NCBI RefSeq assembly: GCF_037975245.1
Contig: NC_092576.1
Span: 20,273,611 to 20,337,610 of the forward strand
Direction of reading: 5' to 3'
DNA: 64,000 bases
DNA from: Apostichopus japonicus
Taxonomy: Eukaryota > Echinodermata > Holothuroidea > Aspidochirotida > Stichopodidae
This document shows, in pieces, positions 51,176-63,380 of the stretch. Numbering within the stretch: position 1 is the stretch's first letter; every line of letters starts with the position of its first letter. The notes under the pieces are model-generated. The model searched no databases. It had not been told where the DNA came from and saw only the letters and a program-made list of their open reading frames with translations. The position numbers were made by a program, and so were the translations under genes.

Positions 51176-51378
51176 ATTTGTTTATCTTCAGTGTACAGCA
51201 GGAAATTCCTTTTAAGAGTCTAGCCTTGGTTCTTCATCTTCATCGATCCAACACACACCGATTAAACTGATCATGTATACATGTAATTCAGATCCTCCTG
51301 CAAGCAGGAGCTCGCGAAGAAGCCTCATTGGCTTATCAAAGCCGCGAGCTGACCGAAGTCACTCTTCTAGATTCATAT

Positions 51379-54300
51379 TTAACGTGATTTTGTTTTTCTC
51401 TTCCCGCCTCGAGTTCTTCCCTTTCCTCTTTTAATCTGATGTATATCTTGTTTGCTGAGCACCTGCACTCCACTTTTAAACTTTCCCACCTGACCATCTG
51501 CTATGAAGTTTCTTTTCTTTGTTGAATCTTGCCAAAATCCACTTTTCCTGAAAATGAGAAATGAATACAAGGAGTCATTGAATGTAACCAGGTAGTCCAT
51601 GCACAGTAAGGTTAACTGCTCAGTAAATAAACCTGCACAGTATATATACCTGCACAGTAAATAAACCTGCACAGTAACTATACCTGCATACTAAAGATAC
51701 CTGTACAGTAAATATACCTGCACAGTAAATATACCTGCACTGTAAAGATACCTGCACAGTAAAGATACCTGCACAGTAAAGATACCTGCACAGTGTGGTT
51801 ACCTGTACCTGCACAGTAAGGTTACCTGCATAGTAAATATACCTGGGGAGAGACTTTCAATTCCAGGTACTAACATTTAACATCTCCCCGAGTGTTCACA
51901 GGAGTAGCTGGAACAGTAGTTTCCTTTCTCAGAGGAAAGAGGGGTAACACTCTTTGTCAATCTCAAATTCTCAATGAAAGGTTAATAGTGGGCGTGTCCA
52001 TGAATGGCTGATAGTGGGAGTGTTGTTCACGGTTAATAGTGGGAGTTTTGATGCATGGCTGATAGTGAGTATCAGTTACATTTGTCACCACATATCATCA
52101 AACAGCCACAGTAGTTACTGTACCACATACTGTAATATCAACTACAGTACTTAGGTACCACACCATGGTATCTGTTACATTAGTCACCACATACCATAGT
52201 ATCAGTTACATTAGTCACCACATACCATAATATCAGTTACATTAGTCACCACATACCATAGTATCAGTTACATTAGTCAACACACACCAAAGTATCAGTT
52301 ACATTAGTGACCACATACCGTAATATCAGCTACAGTACTTAGTTACCACAATATCATCATATCAACCACAGTAGTTACTGTACCGCATACCGTAATATCA
52401 GCTACAATACTTAGTCACCACACAACATAGTATCAGTTACATTAGTCACCAAACACCATAGTATCAGTTACAGTACTTAGTCACCACATACCACAGTATC
52501 AGTTACAGTACTTAGTCACCACATACCATAGTATCAGTTACATTAGTCACCACACACCATAGTATCAGTTACATTAGGTACCACATACCATAGTATCAGT
52601 TACATTAGTCACCACACACCATAGTATCAGTTACATTAGTCACCACATACCATAGTATCAGTTACATTAGTCACCACATACCATAGTATCAGTTACATTA
52701 GTCACCACATACCATAGTATCAGTTACATTAGTCACCACATACCATAGTATCAGTTACATTAGTCACCACACACCATAGTATCAGTTACAGTACTTAGTC
52801 ACCACATACCATAGTATCAGTTACATTAGTTACCACATACCATAGTATCAGTTACATTAGTCACCACACACCATAGTAACAGTTACAGTACTTAGTCACC
52901 ACATACCATAGTATCAGTTACAGTACTTAGTCACCACATACCATAGTATCAGTTACATTAGTCACCACACACCATAGTATCAGTTACATTAGTCACCACA
53001 TACCATGAGAACCGTTACGTTAGTCATTTACTGTAATGTCAGCTACAGTAAAGTAAAGTAGGTACCACATACCGTAATATCAGTTACATTAGTTACCACA
53101 CACCATAGTATCAGTTACATTAGTCATTTACTGTAATGTCAGCTACAGTAAAGTACAGTAGGTACAGTACCACATACCGTAATATGAGCTCTCTCTTGCG
53201 ATCTCTGTCACTCGACTTCTTCTTTACCTGCATACCCATTTTGCGATCCTGAAGAGAAGAACAACATTCATGTTTGTTAGTTTTGTCCAATTCCAAGAAA
53301 GATCAAGATGAAAACTGCAAGAGAAATTAAATGATTAAAACAAGAAGGATGACTGCAAACTCACAATTTCTCTTTGCTTCAGTTCTTCCTGTTTCTTCTC
53401 CTTTTGAAGTTTCATGAATTCCTTGTACGGCACATGTGTGTTCTTGGGAGGCTGTATGTACATACATATGCAGACAAGAAACAAAGTTAATAACTTCATC
53501 AGAAGCTTCATGTTTACCTAAATAAAATAAAAACTTATTTTGTTGTTATACACTGAAAAATGTTTAAGAAAACTGAAATGGCGCAATATTGCTACTCACT
53601 ACAGAATTTAAAACCGTTCATGTTCTAACATAATTTAGTGTTAACAATTTGTGGAGTAGTTTTCAGGTTTAAGAAGTGTGTTTCTCATTTTAAACTGAAA
53701 GTATTTACTATTCAGGGCCTGTACACTAGAAACCTGCTTCACAACTTTGCATTTGTGTAACAATTAACCCATTTTTGTGATAAGGTCTACCAGGTAAATT
53801 AAACATTATATAAGTTATCAATTCATAAATCAATCCAAACATAAACATACATATCTGTTTGATGAGTGTTTGCTGTCTAGTCAATTAAAGGATTTTAGTT
53901 TTAGCTCATTTTCTGGGAAGTAAGATGAAACCAAAAGTTATTCCACACAGAGGGCAATTTATTGCTAATTGAGAAGATATAACTTTTGACAAGAGTACAG
54001 TAACTGTCATGAACTATCATGCAGGGAAGTTTATCAAAGTAATTTCTCATATTTTTTCATTTTAGTAACTTACTATAGCTGGTTAATATAAATGTGTGCT
54101 ACATATAACATATATATATAACACAGCACAAACAAGTTGTATTATCCCCTTATTGAACAAATCTCACCAAACAGATCATGTCTATTTAACTTACGTACTA
54201 AAGTCTGTTAATGGTTTTCAACCAAAACAAGAGCAACCTAAACTTAGCAATGAAATGTGACAGAATTAAACATCATCGATGATAAAGCACTTATTGTAAG

Positions 54301-57300
54301 GCTACAGCATTTGCTAGTTAACTGCACATCTTTGGATAAGAAGACATAGTCTGGTGCATAATTTGTACATTGTTATCCAACCAGTTTAATACTTAGGCTG
54401 CAAAATTGTGGATTTAAAAGAATAGTCCAGGTCATGTTAAAGGATATTTTAAAGAGGAACATAATCTAAGCATTCAATTCCTATGTACCATTTTTGAGAT
54501 ATTGACAGTTGAAGTTGCCACCTTTCTACCATTTGTGAGCTTGGAGCAAACAGGTGTGACGTCATAGTTACACGATGACAAATCATGTTTTGTTTTTCTT
54601 TATTTTGCATTCTATTGATTTGACCTTGGACTGGATATGGTTACTAGAACTTTGTCTAAAGAGGATGTGAAGTTTATAAAATACCAATACCTATGGTACA
54701 TTCACATTATGGATGCATCCAATTGTGGAGTTTATTATTGGAGTTAATTATTAGAGGTTCATTTCAAAGGAAAACAAAACATAATTTATAATGTCAGCAA
54801 ATAATTGCCATTAGAATGTCTAACCTTTGCTCCCAGCTTAATGGCTCGCTGCATCTCTAACTTCTCTTTATTTTCAAAGTCAAACCCTGACAAGCCAAAC
54901 TGATAGACCTCATGAGATAGTTCCCTCAGGTGACCTTTAGAAGTCACAAAGCTCTCATCTGTCGCCTCTTGGTCTGCTTCGGAGATCTGGGTAAGAAATG
55001 TTCAGTAATAATAGTAATTTTCAGTTCTTATTTAGCGCAACTTACAATAAAGTCTCGCCGGGAGTCAAAGTCGCTGCGCTGTTAGAACCCTGGTCATTGG
55101 TAACTTGTTACACCTACACACCAAAGTGTTCACAATTCAAACAATCTCTCCTAGGGTACCACAGTGCACCACAGCCATGTGTCCCCTGGGGGACTTCCCA
55201 TAGGGTGCAGCCAGAAACCGACGCACGCAACTATATTTACAAGTCACCTCGCAAGTCCCCATATATACACCTGGGTGAAGAGAGGCAATGGAGATAAAGT
55301 GCCTTGCCCAAGGGCTCGAACCTGTAATCCTTAGATCAATAGTCCACTGCCTTAACCACTTGACCACAACGCCCTCTCTCCAGCATTCATGGAAATGTAA
55401 AATCACTATATAAAGTCTCACAAATATCTGGTACGTTACTGAGTTAGATAGTCATAGGAAAGCCACAATATATGGGGACAGTACATCAGACATTTCTGTA
55501 TCAATTAAACTTTATGGATTCTTACTGTAACATTTCCTCACTCCCCAGCAGCAACCCTAGGAACTGTGCAGAAAGCATGACCATGTAAGGTAAAGTGGAT
55601 TGCTAGTACTAACTTCTCCCTAACTTAAAATGTCAATGTTTCTAGCTATATGAATCTTTCATTCTTAAGGTACAGTATGAAAACTCTGAACGTTACAGTA
55701 TGTTCACCATGGGTACAGTACAATGTTAATATGCCCATTCTAATCTCTTGCCAAAAGGGAAAGGAGTGTACTGTACATACATATATGCTATAAATATGAT
55801 AGCATGATTGTATGTCAGAGTGTACATATATAGCAGGTATGTATGCATATGCTATATACTGGCTTTTAGACAGGACAACCTACTACATCAAGGTTTGATA
55901 AATGTCATTGAATAAACATGTACAGTAACATACTGTATCTGTATGACTTTGTATGTTGCTCTAGGAGGGAAGGAGTAGGGTGAAGAAACTGACAATTTAA
56001 TGAACATTAATGTATGTCTGGCCCTAGGTTTGTCTATCGTAATTAAGAGGTTTCTTAAAAATTTTCAGAATGGAAATCAGAATCACAAAAGTGTCATTGA
56101 ATTACTTTAGTAATGTCCACACAGGATTGAGCTACAGATCTGCATTTTTTCAATATATGCTAATGAAGTGCAACAATCTCTGATATTCTGGGTATAAATG
56201 AATTCTTTGACAAATTTAATTCAATCACTGTTCATTAATCCCATGCTGTATCTTGTTGACATACACTAAATATTGGCATTCTGTATCTATTGCTACACCA
56301 TTGCATTTACTAAGTACTGTGCTTTGCTGCATACATTTTGTGGGCACTTGTGTAGTACTGTGCATGAAAGATTACAAGCTCAGTATACTTTACCTTCTTC
56401 CTCTTGGCTCTGTCTTCAAACACGATGACCTCTGGGCCATTCTTTCTTTTGTCATCGTTTTCTTCCTTCAGATTTAACTTTGATTTCTTGCTGAAGTTTA
56501 TCAGTTCTGAATTTAAGTTTTCTTCCCAAGCTTTCTTTCTTTTCTTCTTTGCTACAGCGTTTCCATCATTTCTAACATTATTACTGGTAATATCTTCAGT
56601 TGTGTTTGTCCTTTGTTTCTTTACTTTATTACATTCCAATGTTGCTTTACTCTTTTGGTTTGAGGCTCTGCTAATTCTTCCATCATCACCAAGTACTTGA
56701 TTGCCTACAAAATAGAAACATGTACAGCATAACATACAGTGTAGGATAAGTCTGAACTGTTTTACACTATATATTCGTACCATTAGTATGATATACTGTA
56801 CAGTACCTCTACAGGTGTAAAACTCTATGTGAGAATAAAAATGAACAACATCAAAGAATTGTGATGGATTTACAAACTACAGCAAACCTGTAAATTCTCT
56901 GGTGCACCAAAATACAGTATATATCTTCAGTGCCTTTATTTTTTCAATATGTGTCTTCCACATTGAAATAAATGTTAACGATAGAAACTACTCTCGGAAC
57001 TTTCCCTCGAAAACTTGCAGTATTTGTGTGGCATTGTCTTTCATTGCTTTGGCTAGAGTTACCATATTGCATTTGCAGAGAGGAAGACAAGTAGTCATGT
57101 GTGCTGTAGTGTTAGGAGGATAGGTCACATGTACAGTAGCATGGTGGGCTCATAATTGACGCACTTAAGAATTTGATTAACGATGTCTATCAACGAAAAA
57201 TGGAAATCAATCAACTGTATAAGTTTTTCATATGTATATTTTTTCAGATATGTAATAATCTCAAAATATTTATTGTTCTGTGCAATTGAGCAGAATTTTG

Positions 57301-57866
57301 CCCACAAACTGTCTGCTGTGTCAAGTTCTTTCATACCTCTAAATTGACACATTTTGGACAATATGTTACTCTGCTTCACTGAAAAAAATTTTTAGTTGCC
57401 TGCTGTATCGTTGCTAGTACAGTAATATTTGAAGGTGTGTCAACTACGAAGCCTTTACTAAATAGTTTGACTTTGAGAACAATTGTAGGCTAGTACTACT
57501 ACTACAAGTACAGTAGAAACTATGGTATAAGAACAAACACCTAACCAATTACACTATTTCTATCGCGATCCACACATATACGTATTGCAGATTGATTTTG
57601 TAACCTTATTTTGGAGGAACCTATTCATTATAAGCCGGATATTAGTATTACGAGCTTTAGCCTACAGGCGAAGAATGTGTCTGTTTTGATTTCGTGGAAC
57701 TGGGCTATGTTGAAAAAATATGATCAAATGGCGTATTGAAGAGTTACTAACCGTATGCATTGAGCTGTTCTAGGAGCTTCTGTTGTAACTCATCATCGAT
57801 TGCAGCTGCCTCATCATTTTGTTGCCTCTGTTTTTCTCCTTGCTTAGCCTTGCGTGTGCTTCTCAT
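51379..57866 (-). CDS. C1orf131: C1orf131 homologue (DUF4602 family), complete six-exon gene
   Basis: Coding exons on -: 57866-57752, 56704-56394, 54986-54825, 53451-53365, 53248-53178 and 51547-51379. Splice sites and phases agree and give 915 nt, 304 aa plus stop; the human protein is of similar length. It starts MRSTRKAKQGEKQRQQ and has a short acidic/Gln helix. A long Lys-rich, low-complexity basic region (exon 2: AKKKRKKAWEE, EVIVFEDRAKRKK) looks nuclear/nucleolar. The conserved core follows: HEVYQFGLSGFDFENKEKLE, QRAIKLGAKPPKNTHVPY, then KRE and an FKSGVQVLSKQDIHQIK end with a basic tail. DUF4602 proteins are implicated in early small-subunit ribosome assembly; this role is known for the family, not shown here. 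The gene is convergent with Tectonic (4.6 kb between stops). The ATG is the first in frame in exon 1, in gtgagaagATGa context. Confidence 0.9.
51620..51845. repeat. 16-17-bp minisatellite in C1orf131 intron 5
   Basis: About 13 copies of cctgcacagtaaatata/agata, in intron 5 just upstream of the last exon in gene direction. Confidence 0.93.
52060..53170. repeat. ~31-bp minisatellite in C1orf131 intron 5
   Basis: Over 30 copies of a unit like catagtatcagttacattag plus tcaccacatac, with a longer variant containing cagtacttag. It fills most of intron 5 and stops about 8 bp from the donor of exon 5 (53177). Confidence 0.95.
55003..55380 (-). mobile_element. tRNA-derived SINE with LINE-type tail in C1orf131 intron 2
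   Basis: On -: A box TGGTCAAGTGG, B box GGTTCGAGCCC, then a body with ggcaaggcactttatctcca and ttgcctctcttcacccaggt, a segment I recall from SINEs of sea urchins and other deuterostomes. The 3' end reads gcgctaaataagaactgaaa followed by attattatta, a tail type shared with L2-like LINEs that would supply the RT. The tRNA-like head is at 55305-55378. It is in the same direction as the host gene and ends within about 20 bp of exon 3. Confidence 0.8.
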
Positions 57867-58238
57867 CTTCTCACAGCTTTGCCACGATTACTATTCGAGA
57901 AAAAATTAGCTAGCACGCACATGTTCAAAACATGATCAAATGACCATATTTCGTGATGAAATATTCTAACGCAAATCAATCGGCTAGATGGCCGACTTAA
58001 CAGTACTGTTGCCACATAATTAACGACGTTTTGCAGAATATGTAAAATAAATAACAAATGTTCGCGGGAATGTACAAAAAATACAATTGATTGACCCACG
58101 GGAGTAACTTGTGCGGATATCTAGTAAATTATCGCATATCGTACACGTGGGAACAGACGTCTGTGGAAGATATCAATTGAGAAGTTATTGTTCCTCATGC
58201 GTTTCATGTTCAGTATGCATAAGCATAGTTAATATCAT
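57867..58238 (-). promoter_or_regulatory. Presumed promoter/5' UTR region of the C1orf131-like gene
   Basis: It lies immediately upstream of the ATG on -. No TATA box or CpG-rich block stands out. Assigned by position only. Confidence 0.3.
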
Positions 58239-58335
58239 GGGCGGCGATCCTGGGGGGGGGGGGGGGGAAGGGGGGATATATCCCCCCATGAAAATGGGTG
58301 GAGGGGATGTAATACACCATATCCCCCCACCAAAT
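58239..58335. mobile_element. G-rich transposon end fragment
   Basis: GGGCGGCGATCC followed by long G-runs and a nearly palindromic ggggggatatatcccccc. Resembles the ends of G/C-run MITEs, such as the one at 59088. No second end or target duplication found. Confidence 0.35.
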
Positions 58336-58724
58336 GCCAGGGATAAGAATATTTTCATGCCTACATTTATGCATCATCAAGAATGTACGGCTCTTTTTTA
58401 GCTTCATTTCTCGCCTACCATAAACGCAGTGCGATCTTTTCAAATAAAGCGTCTTTATATAGCAAGTATATTTGGCTGTAGGCTTCATTGGCCCTATAAC
58501 AAGAAAATGTATTATTGCGCCCACGGTATTGATATAGTACATATATGCACCCTCATGGTATTCATATAGGCCCTATGGTAGGCCTATACACACGTACCTG
58601 TTCCCTCGAACAGCTGAGAATCTCATGTTACCAGGGTAATGCTTAATACACGTTTCACCTGGATGCCCTAGCAATCATAGGCGTACGAGGCGGGGGGTGG
58701 CAGGGGGGCAGACTGCCCCCCCCA

Positions 58725-58883
58725 ATTTCCAGAGGACAAGAAATTCGGGCAAAAGTCCTGAAAAATTCGGGCAGCCTAAGAGGAGAAAAAAAATAAATAT
58801 ATATATATATATATTGTTTTTTCTCCTCTTAGGCTGCCCGAATTGTTAAGGACTTTTGCCCGAATTTCTTGTCCTCTGGAAAT
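58725..58883. repeat. Long hairpin (about 65-bp arms) around a TA run
   Basis: The arm atttccagaggacaagaaat, tcgggcaaaagtcct and gcagcctaagaggagaaaaa is followed by a TA microsatellite (58797-58814) and the reverse complement of the same arm (58816-58883), with a few mismatches and a small indel. A G/C-run transposon-like block (gcgtacgaggcgggggg) sits just to the left at 58681. Further cgggcaaaa/tgcccgaat copies occur at 58905-58985. Confidence 0.85.
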
Positions 58884-59087
58884 ATATATATATATATAAA
58901 TATGCAGTAGCTTGCCCGAATCTTTTTCAAATTTTTGCCCGACGATTCCATGATTTTCTTTATTTAGCATCATGATGCCCGAATATTTCCGTGTAACACC
59001 ACCGTAAGCGCAGTTCATCTGGGCTACCACGCTTCATGAAATCAATTTTTTTTTCTAACTAGTCAATTGTATACCTGGATCAAGGGC

Positions 59088-59235
59088 GGCGGAACCGGGG
59101 GGCACAGGGGGCACGTGCCCCCACTTGTCCTCAGGTTAAAAATGTGCCTTTTTTCCGGTTTTTTAAACCGGGGAGGGGAGCGGCCAGGGCTTGACCTAAC
59201 CCCGGGTCGATCACCAGTCGGGGGAGGGGGGTGGT
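59088..59235. mobile_element. G-rich transposon end fragment with gggggcacgtgccccc palindrome
   Basis: GGGCGGCGGAACCGGGGG is followed by a perfect gggggcacgtgccccc palindrome and G-rich blocks. Looks like a MITE terminus similar to 58239. No partner end recognised. Confidence 0.35.
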
Positions 59236-60589
59236 TAAGTCGCGGGATAGTTTGTATCCAGTCAGCGAGGGAAGATTGGGACCATTAGGACTACTACGGA
59301 TGTACCTCTCCTTTTTACCCCTTGTTTCCTCCTCAAACAAAGTGCAAGTTATTTGCAAAACACTGCGTTTTAATGCTACTTCTATAGACCTAATTGTCTA
59401 ACTTTGTCTCACAATGCACCATTTGATATTGAGGACCACCAATCCCTACGTAAGACTAACGGCTTCAATGACCCCAGGTCAGCTGATCTCTACCTACTGT
59501 AATTTATAACAAGCTTGATTCGCCTCAAGTTCTCCCATACCCATAAAGATTCAAGGGCAATTTTAGAGATACCAATATGGACCTAAATTATAGTCTGAAT
59601 ATGCCTCAGAATACACCGTTTGATATATATTTTTCTTACTGGAAGAGGAGGACCCCATATCCCCTACATAAGGGTCTCCTTAAATGACTCCACGGCAACA
59701 ACCACCCCCCCCCCCTCCTCCCTCTCTCCGTTATATAATCCATTCACATCCTGCCCTTCCGCAAAAGTTCATCCCTTACCTATAAATCATAGAGGTAAAA
59801 CCTCCAGGCCTAAATTAGTCGGCGAAATTTTAATTTGTTCCACTGTGAACGGCACTGAATACCACCACCCAAAATGCCGATCTCTTCAAGTTATTTTCTC
59901 CTGTGATTAAACCTGTTGGTTTCAATGTATGGTGAGTAACCGTGACTGTTAGAATAGGCTTTCTGGCAGCTGACCCCTAGCCCGAACCCCTCCTCTCATC
60001 GCAAGCTTTTAGTTTATATTTAGTTTATTGTTGTTCATTTTGCTGTTGACTTCTATAATACAGTGTCAGACGTGTCCTGGCCTCTGTCCGTGTTACTAAT
60101 TATAAGATGTAACGTTTAATTATACCGATCTATATAAATAAATTTAATTAACTTGACATGTAAGAAGCCTTTTGTCATTTTGATAGGTGCAAATGACATG
60201 ATATATGATTGATGAGAGGAATTATCGATAACAGAATTTTAAATTTATCATATTGAGTAGTGAGCTAAGACAAATTAATTCATGTCGTATGCAGTAACGT
60301 CAAGTGACGTACGTAGTCTGGTATATATACCTGGATATTCAACGTGTCCATGTATTGCATGGTATACTTATAATAAAGTCATATTTAACCATATTTCAAA
60401 GATCTAACATAGAAACGTACCAGATCATTGAGCTTCATAGCCGTAGTGCAATAACTTAGATGAAGAAAAGTCATTGAATAGCCCAATATTAAGTAGAGCC
60501 GGCGGGAACGAAAACGGCAAGCGACTTGATCCAGTCTCAAGCACAGTCTTACATCAACTTTCAAACAGTATATATTGCGGACTTTTTAC
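59236..60589. other. Intergenic stretch without recognised content
   Basis: Short C-runs (59705-59715). No supported exon, RNA or repeat. Confidence 0.4.
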
Positions 60590-60593
60590 ATAT

Positions 60594-61237
60594 TGTTGTG
60601 GTCCACAACAAGTAAAGTGTACTTTGCAACGGTCAAAGCGCCCTCAAATTTATCTCTCAAAATAGGTCATCAAACTTGCTGACAATTTGGAGGTTAGACA
60701 TGTCGATTCAGGACAACGGCGTATCTGTCGTCAGCTGCCCTTGAAGGGACAAATTCGGCAGAGTGTTATTATTATCTAATTCTTTAACTATTCACTACAT
60801 CGGCCAAAATAGGCCAATTGTTTAACTGTTTCCTATATCGGCCAAACTTGGCCAATTGTTTATTTATTTCATTGTATAACGGTAGTATCGAAAATGTATA
60901 AAAGGTAAGGGGTGAAATTCTTCTGAGAAGTTCACGGTTGGTTCTAGGTTCACAGACTTGACTAGCTAGAGTCAATCCAATAGGCATTATTTGCCAGTTA
61001 GTAGTACACTGAAAGTCAATAAGAGTTACATAGTCTGATTAGTTATTTGTACTGGCACTGACAGGCAGTGTAAGGGGCATTGCTTTTGTATCGCCTAACC
61101 AATCTTCTGAACATTTTATTCCTAATTTATCACACATTTCTCTTTTATATAAGATTCATTGAGAATAAATTTAGTAACACCGCTCGACAACTCTTCCGAC
61201 ATTTTATTTTCCTATCGCCTTCTCCGCGAACGTGACA
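60594..61237 (+). mobile_element. Candidate solo LTR
   Basis: A 644-bp segment starting TGTTGTGG and ending CGTGACA (TG...CA) and flanked by ATAT on both sides (60590-60593, 61238-61241), compatible with a 4-bp target duplication. Near the 3' end it has a TATATAAG and an AATAAA about 20 bp later, as in Gypsy-type LTRs. The flanking repeat is short and AT-only, and no second LTR copy is in the window, so this is tentative. Confidence 0.4.
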
Positions 61238-62300
61238 ATATGTAACGAAGAAATTAACTGAAAGTATATAGTACCATGGTGGAAGTGTTATTCAATTCCG
61301 TTATAAGTAGCCTACAAATGCCGTATTGAGATATGTCTGTTCAGTTTATACTTGAACCAAAGATGAACTTGGAGTAAGCATGCTCATGTGACGTCATATA
61401 GATGCATATATTACGTCATAGGCCATATATCTCCAGGATCCTAGAATATATTTTATCTTTTATTTAAAACATATATTTTCTTCTGGACTGTCCTTTTAAC
61501 ATGTTTAATGTCGACGGCAACCAGTCTACTTGTAAAAAGACAATTCAAACAGAATTCCTTATTTCAAATGGTTGCGCTCAACTGCCTTTAATTCCAAAAT
61601 AAATTATTAAAATAGAACTAAAACAAAACTGTTATTTAAACTGCTTCTCCCACTAATGAAGCTTGTGTAAGAGAATGTGTAAAAGTAAATTGGCCTGACG
61701 CAATGCCATAAAGAGCTGAATTGTTATATATATGTAACTATAGAGCCAAAAATATCAGGCCAACTTACTTTTATACAAAATTAATTATTATCGAATACAA
61801 AATAATAATAAAGAAACAATAGGAAAGTATTCAATGCATCTCTTCACTCTATTCATATTTTGTAGCAGAGAGATACATGCTAACGCTAAAAACAGGGTCA
61901 CGTATTGTTTGTATTGCAAATCGACCATGCAGGCGCAATGCCATATATTGGGCTGATTTGTTATATGTGGCTATAACCAACAATAGTCACCGCACAATCA
62001 AATCGATGACGTAAGGGCAAACAAGCATTACTAGTCACTGACTCAGAATTGGTCGTTGTACCCAAACAAAAGATACTTTTTGTTCAGTGCGTGTATATAC
62101 ATCCTATATGGTGTTTATACGTGAAGCTATTCAATGTAAATTTGGTTACAATATTTGTCAAATAACGATAGACTTAGCATATATACCGGCTCAATAAGGT
62201 ATGAAATGTCATTACTAAGAATTCGTTTAATTGTGTGAATCGACAGTGCGTTGGAAGGCCGGCCTATGTTAGAAGCCTTTAAAGGTAAGAGCTATATAGT
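61238..62300. other. Intergenic stretch with retroelement 3'-end fragments
   Basis: A short inverted pair (aaaagtaaattggcctga at ~61681 and tcaggccaacttactttt at ~61756) and a partial duplicate of its interior (gcgcaatgccatatattggg at ~61932) resemble the fragment at 46077. No RT coding is seen. Confidence 0.4.
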
Positions 62301-63062
62301 ACAGGGGGGGGGGGGGGTGTATAACAAGGGAGCTCAGTAGTTCGTGGTTTTATCATTGTAGAGATGAGGCTATATATCAGCTAAAATGGATAATTGTCAG
62401 GATTTTGTGCCCTGGTTCTTCCTTGGATGACTTTTGTTGAGGAGTATCATTACAGTTTGAGCAATCATACCTTAGTATTATTAAACGACCGACACTGTGT
62501 ACCGTATATGTACATTACAAAACAGTTGGCAGTTGAGTTTGAATAATATAATGTGCATCCATGGTCGGAGTGTGAGTGAAGAGGAGTATAAATTATATTG
62601 GAAGAATGTATATCGTGCCTAGTATGGACTTAAGTCCGCAGAACAAGAAGACCCTATGGGGGGGGGGGTGAGGGGGAAATCTCGATTTATCCATAAACGG
62701 CTAATAGCCCGAAGAATTTGACTCTAATGAAAAGAAGTAAACCCGTTAACGGTAGTAAAATGTACGGGTTGACTCTATTGTTAACGAAAGAGGCTGAGAG
62801 CACAGTTTTTGGGTCCTTTTTCTTAAAAGGCTACTCTAATTCCACCTCTTACGGTCTCCCTTGTTGTTGTCATTGGTTGTTGGTTTCGGATCACGGGGGA
62901 CTGAAACCTTGGTGTCGGCCATGCGGTAGCCAGTTCAGATACCTCTCAACTAGAGGAACTGCTTAATCCACATAGTCTGCTATTATTTTAATGTAAAGAT
63001 CGAAGAACTGTATTTGTAGGTCAATACATGACTAGGTATAGTCATTATTTTATATCAGAGAT
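62301..63062. other. Intergenic stretch, presumed upstream region of the right-edge gene
   Basis: G-runs at 62306-62317 and 62659-62668. No supported gene: the open frame at 62718-62966 has no recognisable domain. Confidence 0.35.
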
Positions 63063-63070
63063 GGTTGTAC

Positions 63071-63125
<55 letters not shown>

Positions 63126-63129
63126 AACC
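63063..63129. repeat. (TA)n tract inside an 11-bp inverted repeat
   Basis: GGTTGTACTAT at 63063 and its complement ATAGTACAACC ending at 63129 enclose about 45 bases of alternating TA. The whole block can form a cruciform. Confidence 0.85.
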
Positions 63130-63380
63130 CAAACCACCACCCCCTCCCCTTCCCGGATGTGCGTCACTATTTGTACTATTGTTTGTATTATTGATGATAC
63201 TAAGGATCACTATATCTGTATTTATTTATTTACAGCATAGAAGACAGACGAAGGATATGAGCCAGTTCGCATTTTAAGACCACAGACACTACACTACACA
63301 TTCTGTAATATAAATACCAACACTCTTCACGAGCGCTCAATACCGCCAATGAACAAAGGGGACGCCCTCAACCCGGAACT

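Noticed and set aside
55305-55378. tRNA-Ser/Leu gene on -
   Set aside because: Part of a SINE with LINE-type tail; no proper cloverleaf end.
56404-56700. 98-codon + strand open frame rich in F/S
   Set aside because: Exact antisense of C1orf131 exon 2, which has spliced, conserved coding on -.
57125-57379. 84-codon open frame on - in C1orf131 intron 1
   Set aside because: Lies in the intron, no homology recognised, and using it would break the phase-consistent exon 1-exon 2 junction.
62718-62966. 82-codon open frame on +
   Set aside because: No recognisable domain, poor start context and no splice partner; left unannotated.
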